Source: Paenibacillus solani (GTDB lineage: Bacteria > Bacillota > Bacilli > Paenibacillales > Paenibacillaceae). From it: a stretch of 64,000 bases of DNA. Both the position numbers and the translations under genes were made by a program. The DNA lies in assembly GCF_001277345.1 (NCBI RefSeq), contig NZ_LIUT01000002.1, positions 68,262 to 132,261 of the forward strand, read 5' to 3'. Position 1 is the stretch's first letter; each line of letters opens with the position of its first letter. Shown here one piece after another: positions 16,103 to 25,823 of the stretch. The notes under the pieces are model-generated. The model had not been told where the DNA came from. It saw only the letters and a list, made by a program, of their open reading frames with translations, and made no database searches.

Positions 16103-17449
16103 TTAGTTGCTCTCCAGCTTGATCGTCAGCGCGCTCTTCGCCGGCATCTCTAAATGCAATGCCTCTTCCCCGTGCAGCTGGATCGCCACACTCTCCGAAG
16201 CCTCGCTGTCGTTAAACAATACGGCGGCAATGGAGCCATCCGTGTTCTTAAATGCAACGGAACGAATCCGATCATCGCTTGTAGAAGCAATACGAACCGC
16301 TTTCGGACGGATCACTTTGCTAAAATGCGCCAAGGCATAGTAATCCAGCGTATAGGTTAGTTCCTTCGTCTGTTGATTCACTGTCACAATGCCGCGGCAG
16401 GTGCTCGTTCCAAAGCCTGGCACCGTAGGGCCGTTCTTCTCATCCAGGGCCATATTCCACAGGACATAGGACTTGCTGTGATTGCGAAGTATCTCAATTC
16501 CCGTCCGCATCACATTGGAGAAGGCCTGCTCAAATGGTGGAATCCACTCCCCGCCGGATCCTTCCGTGAAATGAACCTCTTTCCCCGAGAAAGCTTCGAA
16601 CACTTCCGACTGCGCCGTCGGCTTGCCGCCATACCAGTGCCAAGCGACCCCATCCACGGCGTCGCCCGCCTGCTCAAGCACCGTTAGTGGGTAGTCTGGC
16701 TTATCCCAGTTATGATCATAACAGAGGATTTTGGTATCAATGCCGTTCTTCACGAATTGCGGCTTCAGATGATTCTTGATGAAATCACTTTGCACCTCGG
16801 GCAGCATGATCATGCCGGGATAATGACCTGGCGAGTATAATGCTTCATTCTGGGGTGTGATCGCATAGATTGGCAGCCCGTTGGCTTCATAACCTTGAAT
16901 ATAACGCACAAAATAATTGGCATACACCGAGCAATATTCCGGCTTCAGCTCTCCGCCGATCATCGAACCGCTTGTCTTCATCCAGCCCGGCGGGCTCCAC
17001 GGGGAACCCATCAGCTTCACATCCGGATTCAATTGAAGTGCTTCCTGCAGAAGCGGAATGATGTCCTCCTCGTCATGAGCAATGGAGAACCGCTCCAATT
17101 CCACATCCGTCTGGCCCTCAGGCAGGTCATTGTAACTATAGAAGTCTCGCGCATAATCGGATGCGCCCATCGGTTGGCGTAGAACGGACAATCCGATCCC
17201 TTCGTTCGCATCAAACAGCTGCGTCATGAGCTCCAAACGCTGTTCCGTGTCCAATACTTGATGGATCAGATAAGCCGCGGAATCCGTGAAGGACGCGCCG
17301 AAGCCGTCCATTTCCTGAAACGTCTGCTCCTCATCGATGACAACCGTATGCTTCTCCGCACCCATAGTTACGGGTCCCAGCTGCTCCTTGGTTTTTTTAA
17401 CAAATAGTTCCTCTTCACCGTTTGACTGGTAGATAGTGATGTTCAGCAT
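16103..17449 (-). CDS. Intracellular GH30-family glycosidase (glucosylceramidase-like)
   Basis: About 448 residues forming the GH30 (beta/alpha)8 barrel plus the beta side domain. The acid/base is Glu202 in ITPQNEALY and the nucleophile Glu296 in HFTEGSGG; GFGASFTDSAAY and SPWSPPGWMKT are further family signatures. There is no signal peptide, so it acts in the cytoplasm on an oligosaccharide brought in by the transporter genes immediately upstream in the same operon, probably a beta-glucoside, gentio-oligosaccharide or xylo-type substrate. The open frame extends to 17542, but TGGAGGG lies 8 bases before the ATG at 17449. It is the last gene of the operon. Confidence 0.9.
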   Translation of the reverse strand: MLNITIYQSNGEEELFVKKTKEQLGPVTMGAEKHTVVIDEEQTFQEMDGFGASFTDSAAYLIHQVLDTEQRLELMTQLFDANEGIGLSVLRQPMGASDYARDFYSYNDLPEGQTDVELERFSIAHDEEDIIPLLQEALQLNPDVKLMGSPWSPPGWMKTSGSMIGGELKPEYCSVYANYFVRYIQGYEANGLPIYAITPQNEALYSPGHYPGMIMLPEVQSDFIKNHLKPQFVKNGIDTKILCYDHNWDKPDYPLTVLEQAGDAVDGVAWHWYGGKPTAQSEVFEAFSGKEVHFTEGSGGEWIPPFEQAFSNVMRTGIEILRNHSKSYVLWNMALDEKNGPTVPGFGTSTCRGIVTVNQQTKELTYTLDYYALAHFSKVIRPKAVRIASTSDDRIRSVAFKNTDGSIAAVLFNDSEASESVAIQLHGEEALHLEMPAKSALTIKLESN

Positions 17450-17555
17450 GTTGTTTCCCTCCAGGTTTCTTGTGGTCTTCCTACCCATGTCTCCAGAAAA
17501 AAGCTTGGACAGGACCTCTACTCTGTCAAGATAGGGACCCATCCCTAACGCTTCC

Positions 17556-19202
17556 TTATTTCAGACCCAGCTTCTCTTTATTTGCCTTCATCTTCTCATT
17601 GCGGACTTCGACGATTTTATCCCAGTTGTTATCGTCCAGAAACTTTTTGTATTCGTTCAAAAGGCTGTCGTAAGTGGCATCATCCTTGGAACGAATCATA
17701 CTGATGAGCGTGGTGTTCCACTTCGTATTGATGGCTGTCAGAGAACGTGCTTCAGGCGTTCCTTGATCCGGGTTAATATTCTCGAGAATAAAATGCGGCG
17801 TCAGCTTCCCTTTGCCCCATTCCTGCATTTGCTTGATTGCATCCGGGAAAGCATCTCCGCTCAAGGCTTTGTGACGGTCATGGCCAAAGAACATGAATTC
17901 GCCCATACGGTAATCTTTTTTGAAGGTATCCGGGTTGTTCATCTGCAGATCTTTCACCTCAGGCAGGAACTCTACCGTTCCGTCTGCATTCACTTGGTAG
18001 GTCTCGCCCTCGATACCATAGTTCATCAGCATTTGCCCTTCTTCGCTCAACAGGTACGTGAACAGCTGAATGGACTTGGCAGGATCGGCATTATCTTTTG
18101 TAATAAAGCTGATCATCCAGCCAGTAATACCCGATTGGTTCAATGTCGGCGCATGTCCGACTGTGCTTTGCGGTCCGTCAATCGCGATATACTCTTTGCC
18201 TTTATTGTTGCTGTAGAAGCTCTGCAGGTTACCGCCTTGCTGCGGCGTGCCGTCCAGCATGATTGTTGCGTATTTGCCCGCTTTCACCTTCTCTTCAAAA
18301 GCCGTTCCGTCATCGGCAAAGCTGTCATCGCTGATCAATCCATCCCGGTACACAGTGTTGAACGCTTTGACCCAGGTCAGATAATCCTCATCCAGATTCC
18401 GGTTATAGAAACCGCCATTCTCATCTTCCAGCGGCACGCCGATGAAGTCCTGCAGCACATCGCCAAGCGATCCCGTACCTTCCCCGATCGAGTTGAAGCC
18501 CAGTGGAATCAGGGAAGGGAATTGCTTCTTGATATCAGCGAGAGCAGCCCGGAATTCTTCCGGCGTTCCCATAGCAGGCTTGCCTAGAGCTTCATACACA
18601 TCCTTGCGGATCACAAATGCTGTCTTTGCAGGAATGTTGCCGCTGTCGTAGTCTTCCTGAGTATTGGAGTAGTTCGGATACCCGTAGGTTTTGCCGTCCT
18701 TCAATTGGAACCAATTGATCGTATCCTGAGCAGCTACTTCGTTGAAGTATGGATCATATTTCTCGGCCAGATCGTTCAGCGGCAGCGCCCAGGTGGCGGC
18801 CTTTTGCACGACTGGAGAATTGGAATCAAAAGTAGTAATCAAGTCCGGCATATTGCCGCCCGCAAAGAATGTGTTCAGCTTCGTATCATCGCCGGTAATA
18901 AATTTAATGTTGATGTTTAAATCTTCCTTGATCTTCTTGGTGACAACATCCTTGCCGAAATCCGTGTTCCACCAGTCTGCATTGACATACCATGTGAGAT
19001 CGGTTGTCTCTTCTTTTTTATCCAGCTGCCAGGCCGGTGTATTCGCATCCGGTGTGTAACGATCCTCGATCGAAACCCAGTTTTCTTTCTTGGACCCAGA
19101 TTTCTCGCCTGATCCGCCGCAGCCGCTCACGACCAGCACAACTGCCATGAGTGCCGTAAACAGCATAAGTCCTTTTTTGCCCATAGCTTTGTTCATCAAC
19201 AT
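17556..19202 (-). CDS. Extracellular sugar-binding lipoprotein of the GH30 operon
   Basis: 548 residues; signal peptide with lipobox VSGC (cysteine at about residue 28), then a serine/glycine-rich linker and a large type-1 solute-binding fold like LplA. GGGAGG lies 8 bases before the ATG at 19202. A cre-like site lies just upstream. It belongs with the two permeases at 19300-21197 and hands over the oligosaccharide later cleaved by the GH30 enzyme. Distinct from, but paralogous to, the lipoprotein at 8883. Confidence 0.9.
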   Translation of the reverse strand: MLMNKAMGKKGLMLFTALMAVVLVVSGCGGSGEKSGSKKENWVSIEDRYTPDANTPAWQLDKKEETTDLTWYVNADWWNTDFGKDVVTKKIKEDLNINIKFITGDDTKLNTFFAGGNMPDLITTFDSNSPVVQKAATWALPLNDLAEKYDPYFNEVAAQDTINWFQLKDGKTYGYPNYSNTQEDYDSGNIPAKTAFVIRKDVYEALGKPAMGTPEEFRAALADIKKQFPSLIPLGFNSIGEGTGSLGDVLQDFIGVPLEDENGGFYNRNLDEDYLTWVKAFNTVYRDGLISDDSFADDGTAFEEKVKAGKYATIMLDGTPQQGGNLQSFYSNNKGKEYIAIDGPQSTVGHAPTLNQSGITGWMISFITKDNADPAKSIQLFTYLLSEEGQMLMNYGIEGETYQVNADGTVEFLPEVKDLQMNNPDTFKKDYRMGEFMFFGHDRHKALSGDAFPDAIKQMQEWGKGKLTPHFILENINPDQGTPEARSLTAINTKWNTTLISMIRSKDDATYDSLLNEYKKFLDDNNWDKIVEVRNEKMKANKEKLGLK

Positions 19203-19222
19203 CCTGTAAACCTCCCTTTTAA

Positions 19223-19236
19223 TTAAAGCGCTTTCT
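19223..19236. promoter_or_regulatory. Candidate catabolite-repression (cre) site
   Basis: TTAAAGCGCTTTCT fits the CcpA cre pattern (TGWAANCGNTNWCA) at most positions. It lies in the 97-base gap between the second permease and the binding-protein gene, so it may also be a roadblock or an internal promoter control point. Confidence 0.45.
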
Positions 19237-19299
19237 TATTTGACCCTAGTCATTACAGGCTTGCTTCTGTTCCACTCCCTTAAAGAGCTGCGGACTTCG

Positions 19300-20184
19300 C
19301 TACTCTTTAACCGCTCCGAGCATCATGCCGGAGATAAAATATCTCTGTAATATTGGATACATCACAACAATGGGCAGCGTCGTTACGACGATTGTTGCTA
19401 GTTGGACCCCTTTGGTTGTTGTCTGAATCGCTACCGAGCCGATATTTTGCATCGATTGGGTCTGAGACTGCACAATAATCTCGTACAGCATCATCTGCAG
19501 CGGATAGAGTGACTGATCCGTGATATACAGCTTGGTGGTCATAAAGTCATTCCACTGCCCAACTCCGTTGAACAAAGCGATGGTCGCCATCGCCGGCATG
19601 GAAAGGGGAATGAAAATGCTCAGGAATATTCTCCAGTCGCCCCCGCCGTCGATCTTCGCCGACTCTTCCAGTGAATCCGGCACATTGCGGAAAAAGTTCA
19701 TCAGAATAATGACATCGTAAAAGCTCAATAGAGCTGGAATAATGTACACCCAGAAGCTGTTTAGCAGCCCCAAGTCCTTGATTAACAAGTACGTCGGGAT
19801 CATGCCGCCGGAGAAAAACATGGTGACAACACCCATAGCGACATAAAATTTGCGTCCGCGGACGTATTTTTTGCTCAAGCCGTACCCCACCATGGCACAG
19901 AAGAACACGTGTGTGATGACCCCGACGAGTGTTTTGGCCACCGAGATGAAGAAGGCCTGCCAGATACCTGCATCCCGGAATACGGCTTGATAGTTCTCAA
20001 GCGAAAATTCCGTAGGCCAGAAGATAAACCCGCCCTCGGCAAGCGACCTGCCCGAGCTGAAGGACGAAACGACAACGTTCCATAACGGAACGACAATAAT
20101 GATCGTGAACGCAACCAGTAAGATGATGTTGATCGTATCAAAAATCCGGCTGTCGAGATCCCCTTTTGCTGCTTTCAAATTCAC
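19300..20184 (-). CDS. LplC-like sugar ABC transporter permease
   Basis: 294 residues, six membrane helices, EAA loop LEESAKIDGGGDWRIF near residue 175 and the closing PILQRYFISGMMLGAVKE. The start is GTG at 20184 behind GGGAGG. It follows the LplB-like partner by 23 bases and precedes the lipoprotein gene. Confidence 0.92.
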   Translation of the reverse strand: MNLKAAKGDLDSRIFDTINIILLVAFTIIIVVPLWNVVVSSFSSGRSLAEGGFIFWPTEFSLENYQAVFRDAGIWQAFFISVAKTLVGVITHVFFCAMVGYGLSKKYVRGRKFYVAMGVVTMFFSGGMIPTYLLIKDLGLLNSFWVYIIPALLSFYDVIILMNFFRNVPDSLEESAKIDGGGDWRIFLSIFIPLSMPAMATIALFNGVGQWNDFMTTKLYITDQSLYPLQMMLYEIIVQSQTQSMQNIGSVAIQTTTKGVQLATIVVTTLPIVVMYPILQRYFISGMMLGAVKE

Positions 20185-20207
20185 CGTAATACCTCCCTCT
20201 CCATGAC

Positions 20208-21197
20208 CTACAGAACGGATTGATTATCATTCAATTTACTGGTCACCTTGTTCGCCGTTACGAGCAGAATGACAGAGATGATCGATACACCCAAACCAAC
20301 GGCGGTCGCATATGAGAAATCGCCCTGCGTCATCCCCATCCGGTACACGTACGAGTTAATGACTTCCGCCTTCTCCCGGTTCTGCGAATTCATGAGCACC
20401 AAGGTCTGATCCAGATTCGAGCCCAATAAACCGCTTACAGTAAGAATCAGATTCAAGCTGATAATCATCTTCATGTTCGGGAGAGTGATGTTCCAGATTT
20501 GTCTGAGCCGACTGGCTCCATCGATTCTCGCGGCCTCATAATAGGTCGGATCGATCTTCGCCATGATAGCCAAATAAAGAATGGTTCCCCAGCCCGCCTC
20601 TTTCCAAATATCCGATAATGTCGCGATCCACCAATACTTGCTGGGATCGAGCAAAATGTTTTGCGGCTGAGAGATCAGGCCGAGACTAAGCAAAACTTCA
20701 TTAAACAAGCCGGATGTCGAAAACCAGGTAATGAGCATCCCGCCAAGTACGATCCAGGACAAGAAGTGAGGCAGGTACGAAACCGTCTGCACGAACTTTT
20801 TGAACCGTCCCATTCCCACTTCGTAAATCATAATGGCCAGAATAATTGGAATCACAAAGCCGATCGCCAATTTCAAGAAACTGATGCCCAGCGTATTGAC
20901 AACGGAATCCCAGAAGTATCGGTCTGACATAATAATTTTGAAATTATCCAGGCCCACCCACGGTGCAGAATCCAGCGTATCGATCACGGTGTAGTTCTTA
21001 AAGGCAATCGTCAAACCGTAAATCGGTATGTAGCAGAAAATGAACATAAAGATAATGCCCGGAAGGATCATCGATTGGAGCTCCCACTGCCGCTTGTAAT
21101 CAATGAAGAATTCCTTGATTCTCTGTCCCATCGGTTTCTTGCCAGTTGGCGGTACCGTGCTGGTACCGCTTGACTGAGCCGTAGCTGCTTTGCTCAC
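20208..21197 (-). CDS. LplB-like sugar ABC transporter permease
   Basis: 329 residues with a hydrophilic N-terminal tail, then about six membrane helices (first: LPGIIFMFIFCYIPIYGLTIAF) and EAA loop YYEAARIDGASRLRQI. The start is GTG at 21197, nine bases after GGGGG. First gene of the transporter/GH30 operon; the palindrome at 21228-21245 sits immediately upstream, where the LacI-type regulator would block or overlap the promoter. As with the other Lpl transporter here, the ATPase must come from elsewhere. Confidence 0.92.
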   Translation of the reverse strand: MSKAATAQSSGTSTVPPTGKKPMGQRIKEFFIDYKRQWELQSMILPGIIFMFIFCYIPIYGLTIAFKNYTVIDTLDSAPWVGLDNFKIIMSDRYFWDSVVNTLGISFLKLAIGFVIPIILAIMIYEVGMGRFKKFVQTVSYLPHFLSWIVLGGMLITWFSTSGLFNEVLLSLGLISQPQNILLDPSKYWWIATLSDIWKEAGWGTILYLAIMAKIDPTYYEAARIDGASRLRQIWNITLPNMKMIISLNLILTVSGLLGSNLDQTLVLMNSQNREKAEVINSYVYRMGMTQGDFSYATAVGLGVSIISVILLVTANKVTSKLNDNQSVL

Positions 21198-21227
21198 CTG
21201 CTTAGCCCCCTTCGATCATAAATTATC

Positions 21228-21245
21228 AATAAAAACGTTTTTATT
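21228..21245. promoter_or_regulatory. Operator palindrome before the transporter operon
   Basis: A perfect 18-bp palindrome with the CG centre typical of LacI-family sites (core ATAAAAACGTTTTTAT). The same 16-bp core occurs before the lacI-type gene at 22363-22378. Confidence 0.8.
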
Positions 21246-21317
21246 TTTCGACGAAAAACGCGTCGTCTTTCTATATCCTTTAAAAAAACTTGACGATCCT
21301 TGCTAATTCTCGTGAAT

Positions 21318-22337
21318 TTAAGCCCTCTCGTCTCGGTTCAGCTTAACGTGGCTGGAACCGCGAACGACCAGTTCCCCTTGCAGTTTCTGAATCTTACCCT
21401 TTTCTTTCTTTTGAATCATGCGCACCAGATGATTCACGACCAGGATTCCTTGTCTGGCAATCTGGTTACGTACGGTCGACAGGGGCGGTGTAAAATACTG
21501 CGCGATATCAATATCATCAAAACCCACCACGCTGATATCCTGCGGAACCTCGTAACCCAGCGACTTCAAGGCCTTGATACAGCCAATGGCACTCACATCA
21601 TTACCAGCCAGAAAAGCATCCGGCACTTTGCCGGGATGTTGATGGAGCAGCGATTTCACAGCCGAATAGGAGCCTTCTTCTTCAAAATATCCTTGCAGGA
21701 TATAGTCTCCATCAATCGGATACTGACACTCCCGCAGTGCAGCCAGATAGCCTTCCCGCCGCTGCACGCTGTCAAACATCGTATCCACGCCGGATATATA
21801 AGCGATCTTCTTGTGGCCCAGACTGATCAAGTACTTGGTTGCTTCATAACCAGCCTCATAAGAGTCGAATATAATGCTGCCCATCGTCTCTTTTTGAATC
21901 TCGCGATCCAGGAATACCGCCTTAATCTTATCCTTCTCCATGGCAGCAATATCTTTATCATCGATCTTCAGCTCTTCGAAGATGATGACACCATCCACGC
22001 GGCCGCCCATAATATTGCTCATAATGACCTGCTTATCCTTCGTAACAAACACATTCAACCCGTAACCCAGACGATCACATTCCCGTGACATCGAATCCAC
22101 CAGTGTGTAGAAGTAAGGCCCTGACACGCTAGTCGTGAAAAAGCCCAACATCTTGGTCTTCCCCGACTTCAGCAGCTTTCCGTTCAGGTTCGGCACATAA
22201 TTGAGCCGTTCAGCCACCTTCAGCACATGGGATTTGGTCTCCGGGTTCAATACATCTACGTCATTCAATGCATTAGAAACTGTAGAAATAGAGACTCCAG
22301 CTTCTCTTGCCACATCCTTGATCGTTACTTTACCCAT
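21318..22337 (-). CDS. LacI-family transcriptional repressor
   Basis: About 339 residues. The N-terminal helix-turn-helix and hinge read TIKDVAREAGVSISTVSNAL and ERLNYVPNLNGKLL; the rest is a periplasmic-binding-protein-like effector domain (GFFTTSVSGPYFYTLVDS, RVDGVIIFEE, GHKKIAYISG, VVGFDDIDIAQYFTPPLSTV). Frame open to 22436, but the family start MGKVTIKDVA is the ATG at 22337. It is upstream of and in the same orientation as the transporter/GH30 operon, and identical 16-bp palindromes in front of both indicate that it represses the operon and itself until a sugar inducer binds. Confidence 0.93.
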   Translation of the reverse strand: MGKVTIKDVAREAGVSISTVSNALNDVDVLNPETKSHVLKVAERLNYVPNLNGKLLKSGKTKMLGFFTTSVSGPYFYTLVDSMSRECDRLGYGLNVFVTKDKQVIMSNIMGGRVDGVIIFEELKIDDKDIAAMEKDKIKAVFLDREIQKETMGSIIFDSYEAGYEATKYLISLGHKKIAYISGVDTMFDSVQRREGYLAALRECQYPIDGDYILQGYFEEEGSYSAVKSLLHQHPGKVPDAFLAGNDVSAIGCIKALKSLGYEVPQDISVVGFDDIDIAQYFTPPLSTVRNQIARQGILVVNHLVRMIQKKEKGKIQKLQGELVVRGSSHVKLNRDERA

Positions 22338-22362
22338 ATAACCATTCCAATCTTCCTTCGCA

Positions 22363-22378
22363 ATAAAAACGTTTTTAT
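22363..22378. promoter_or_regulatory. Operator palindrome before the lacI-type gene
   Basis: ATAAAAACGTTTTTAT, a perfect palindrome centred on CG, 25 bases upstream of the repressor start and identical to the core at 21228-21245. Confidence 0.8.
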
Positions 22379-22448
22379 ATACATAAGTTACCATGGAAGC
22401 GAGGGGATTACAACGCTTTTTTGAAAGGGATTTCAAAATAATATGAAG

Positions 22449-22476
22449 AGCCCCTCTCCTTGCTAGGAAAGGGGCT
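22449..22476 (-). terminator. Terminator of the secreted-protein operon
   Basis: AGCCCCT pairs with AGGGGCT around a loop; on the minus strand a T-rich tract (CTTCATATTATTTT) follows. It lies after the stop of the 1,082-residue secreted protein. Confidence 0.6.
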
Positions 22477-22559
22477 GCTCCTACTAAGTTTCTTATAAGC
22501 TAATCATCTCATCTCACATCCAGCTAGGCGGCTTTCCGTGAGCGCTGGTTCCTTATGGA

Positions 22560-25500
22560 TTAATGAGGAACTTGGGAATTAAAATCTTTCTTACTAGATT
22601 GATCTCCATGATAGAATACAACATCGCCATCCAGCAGGCTAAATCGGTTGCCATATGGATCCCGATACGCTTGATCATATCCCTCAAGCCTCCACTGATT
22701 CATCAAGGGAGCGTGAATATACTGCAAGTGCGGCCTGGCCGTGTTGCCATCGCGGATCGTCTCGATGTTGAAGTTCACGATGATATATCCTTTTTTCAGG
22801 AAAATATCAGAACGCTCATCCAATCGATTCGTACGCCCATATTCCGCGATATTCGTCCCCTTCTTCACCACATACACATCTGAGGGAATACTGTATTCGC
22901 CATACCAGCGCTGAATTGCCGCATTCGCGCGCTCCGCATCAACCGATGCTGGCAGACCTGATTTGGGTCCAATCAATGTTCGCACATCGGCCGGAAGCAG
23001 CAGCCAGTCCAATCGTCCAACCCAGGTTTTGTTTTTACTGAGCTTCTCTATATACTGCTTGGCATAGGCTGCAGCCGACATGCCCGCTGGTGCGCTACCA
23101 TGATTGTACAGATACGAAGCGGCATCCTGCAGCTCCTCTTGCGGAACATTGCGCAGCCGATCATTCAGAATGACGTACCGCTTCTCCGTGTCCTGCGGGG
23201 AGCCGATGCGAATGAACTTCCGATTCCCGCTGTGGTAATACAGATCTACCGCTTGTCGGCCGGTTCCATCTTTATTAACAAAATAGAAGCTCGGCGTTAT
23301 CGAAATTCCGTCCTGGGAACGAAACATATTCCCCTTTGTCTTCAGATCGAATTTGAAGTGATACCCCGTCTTGACCGCAGAATTCTTGTATCCTTGAGCC
23401 GGATGCTTGCCTGGTGCAATCGGTAAAGTGTATGGTAATACATTGCCTCGCGTTCCACCGTCAATATCACGGAGACCGATCCAATATGATGCTCCGCTTG
23501 GAGTAGCGCTACCTTTTTGCTTGCGGAAAACAGTCTCCCAGTTGTAATCAGCGATATCTGTGATATGAAAATCATACACCCGGCCTATGACCTCGACTGG
23601 CTCAATATCGGTGGCTACATGGTTCGCAAGATCAAGATTGGCACTGGGCTGTGTGGTGAAATCAGGCGGCGCGTTCTCTGCAATGGTACGGAAATAGACC
23701 TCATAATCTCCCTCATCTACCCATACCGGCAGGAAAAACTCCGTATCGAGCTGAGATGTCGGAATCGTGATCCAGGTATGCTTTGGATAAAATGTGCTCT
23801 TATCGCCACTGTACACATCGAACGGGAAATACACCTGCTTCACTCTTATATACTTTGCATAGTCCCGGTTTCCATAGCCCGGAATATTGCGATGCTGACC
23901 TGAGGTAGGTATACGGACTGTGAACGGGCGATCCAATATGAAGGCGGACCGACTCCGGTTCGGGGTCGTCTTCTGATTGTGGGCCTGATCATCCGTCACT
24001 GAGGAGTAATTGACCACTGGCGTATGGACCGTGACGGTATTGATGGGATTAATCGGGAATTCCTTATTGCTACCGCCATTAATATTTCCAGGTAACAGAC
24101 CGTAGTGGATTGTCCCACTGCTCGGCGTGTTAGCTCTGTTGACCTTATCACTGCTGATCATATTGTTAGGCTTGTAAAGCACTTGGTCATTAATGCGCGT
24201 AGGAGCAGGTATGCTGCCCGGGGTCGGTCCGCTTTCCTGAACGCGGCCTGGATTCATGATCGTTGTTCCGTTAAAAACAAGAGCGTCATTGGTAACCTCC
24301 ACTTTATCAACGGCGGCCTCGGCCACGCTCTGCAAATTCTCACTCGGCGGAGACGGCTTCGATTTATAGGAACTACCTCCATGAGACCCCGAAGGCGCTA
24401 CGATCGGATCAGGTGGTGATGGAGGATAGAAGGCTCCAGACGCATTCGTTGAATACTGCGGCGGCTGATATCCTTGCGGCTGGATCGTAATCTGCCCGCC
24501 AGGCAGGGCGTAGTTACTAAGTGTACCCTGATCGATTTTATAGACCTCCAGATTATCAATCACCCAGTAGGAATAGGGACGCACCACGGTATATCGCTGT
24601 GTAACCGTCTCTTCCTCCGTCTGCGGATCAGGTACCGTAGTCGGTTTGCCATCCGGACCCTTAGGTCCCGGCTTACCCGGATCCCAGCTCAGTGTCCATG
24701 TCTTCTCCACGTTGACCTCAAACGTGCAGCTTCCGGTCATATTGACAAATGAATGCTGAAACAAATAATTGAGCGATAAGATATTGCCGTACAGACTTTC
24801 GGAGGTGGGTATCCCCTGCAAAACATCGAACATCTCCTGACCACGCTGATCGGCTAATATTTTGGCTGAAACCTCCGGGTCCATATACCGGCCATCCATC
24901 TTCATACCTGGAGCTGGTGGGGTACACGAGGCGGTTGGCGGGTCAGGGTCTGGCTGACCTGGTTTGTTTACTTCCTCATAATAGTAATAGACGTAGTATT
25001 TAGGAAAAGATCCGTCATAACGTAATGGAGGTGGATCTCCCTGTTCTATACTGCCTCCAGACGGTGGTCCAGACTCGCTTACTTTATAACCCTCATACAC
25101 GTAATCTGCTGTGCCAGGCGTATGTGAGAACGGATGTGATTTCCCTACGGTAAGTACCTCCGTCCGATCAGTAAAGCCTGGGGTGCCGTTGAGTGGCGTT
25201 CCCGTTGTGGTATAGTGCCGAATTAAAGCCTCGCCACCTTCAGGTTCTAGCTCGATGGTGATGAGAATGGGGAAATAATATCTACGCCCTTGAACTAATC
25301 CTCCCTGGTCTTGCTTGGTAATATTCTCAAATAGAGGTGCGTCAAGAAGTCCATTGATTTTAACAATAAAATTTGCCGAATCTGTTCCTTTCCCTTGCAA
25401 ATTCATTGGATTAAAAACAGTATACGTAGGAGAAACATTATTCTTCCTAGAATCCCAGGTCTCTTGTTTATATCGAGAATTATAATACAATGAAGTGCCT

Positions 25501-25808
25501 GCTGGATCTGTCATATTTGGATCGAATTTATTTGTCTTCACATCTTTGATTTTTCTCCCAGGAAAATCAAAACTATAAGGGAATTCGATATCTTTTAATT
25601 GTCCTGGAGCACCATCCGATGTCCAACCACCTGCAGAGTTTCGCCAAATATCATGGTAAAACAAACCGACAAACAAATGGGTATTATCCGGATCGGACGG
25701 TTTCGGAGTTGTTGGCAATACTGATGCATATGTATACTGCCAAGAAAAGAAGTTCACGACACTAGTTAAAAGTAAGGTTATGAGTATAATCTTCTTTATT
25801 AGCTTCAT
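22560..25808 (-). CDS. Large secreted protein, DUF5704-like, function unknown
   Basis: 1,082 residues. The signal peptide ends near TYAS (residue about 29). The mature protein is rich in proline, glycine, tyrosine and threonine, with a central proline/serine-rich linker (about 480-560) and flanking regions likely to be beta-rich; aromatic runs such as YYVYYYYEE stand out. Length and composition remind me of DUF5704 proteins of Bacillales, but I hold this loosely. No sortase signal, SLH or membrane anchor is visible, so it may be released or held by a partner. It starts 15 bases after the stop of the stalk-domain protein gene with only a weak ribosome site, so the two are probably translationally coupled and act together at the cell surface. 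Confidence 0.6.
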   Translation of the reverse strand: MKLIKKIILITLLLTSVVNFFSWQYTYASVLPTTPKPSDPDNTHLFVGLFYHDIWRNSAGGWTSDGAPGQLKDIEFPYSFDFPGRKIKDVKTNKFDPNMTDPAGTSLYYNSRYKQETWDSRKNNVSPTYTVFNPMNLQGKGTDSANFIVKINGLLDAPLFENITKQDQGGLVQGRRYYFPILITIELEPEGGEALIRHYTTTGTPLNGTPGFTDRTEVLTVGKSHPFSHTPGTADYVYEGYKVSESGPPSGGSIEQGDPPPLRYDGSFPKYYVYYYYEEVNKPGQPDPDPPTASCTPPAPGMKMDGRYMDPEVSAKILADQRGQEMFDVLQGIPTSESLYGNILSLNYLFQHSFVNMTGSCTFEVNVEKTWTLSWDPGKPGPKGPDGKPTTVPDPQTEEETVTQRYTVVRPYSYWVIDNLEVYKIDQGTLSNYALPGGQITIQPQGYQPPQYSTNASGAFYPPSPPDPIVAPSGSHGGSSYKSKPSPPSENLQSVAEAAVDKVEVTNDALVFNGTTIMNPGRVQESGPTPGSIPAPTRINDQVLYKPNNMISSDKVNRANTPSSGTIHYGLLPGNINGGSNKEFPINPINTVTVHTPVVNYSSVTDDQAHNQKTTPNRSRSAFILDRPFTVRIPTSGQHRNIPGYGNRDYAKYIRVKQVYFPFDVYSGDKSTFYPKHTWITIPTSQLDTEFFLPVWVDEGDYEVYFRTIAENAPPDFTTQPSANLDLANHVATDIEPVEVIGRVYDFHITDIADYNWETVFRKQKGSATPSGASYWIGLRDIDGGTRGNVLPYTLPIAPGKHPAQGYKNSAVKTGYHFKFDLKTKGNMFRSQDGISITPSFYFVNKDGTGRQAVDLYYHSGNRKFIRIGSPQDTEKRYVILNDRLRNVPQEELQDAASYLYNHGSAPAGMSAAAYAKQYIEKLSKNKTWVGRLDWLLLPADVRTLIGPKSGLPASVDAERANAAIQRWYGEYSIPSDVYVVKKGTNIAEYGRTNRLDERSDIFLKKGYIIVNFNIETIRDGNTARPHLQYIHAPLMNQWRLEGYDQAYRDPYGNRFSLLDGDVVFYHGDQSSKKDFNSQVPH

Positions 25809-25823
25809 AAGTCACTTACCACG

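Noticed and set aside
17763-18587. A 274-codon + strand frame opposite the binding-lipoprotein gene
   Set aside because: It is antisense to a clear solute-binding lipoprotein and lacks a ribosome site and any recognisable domain.
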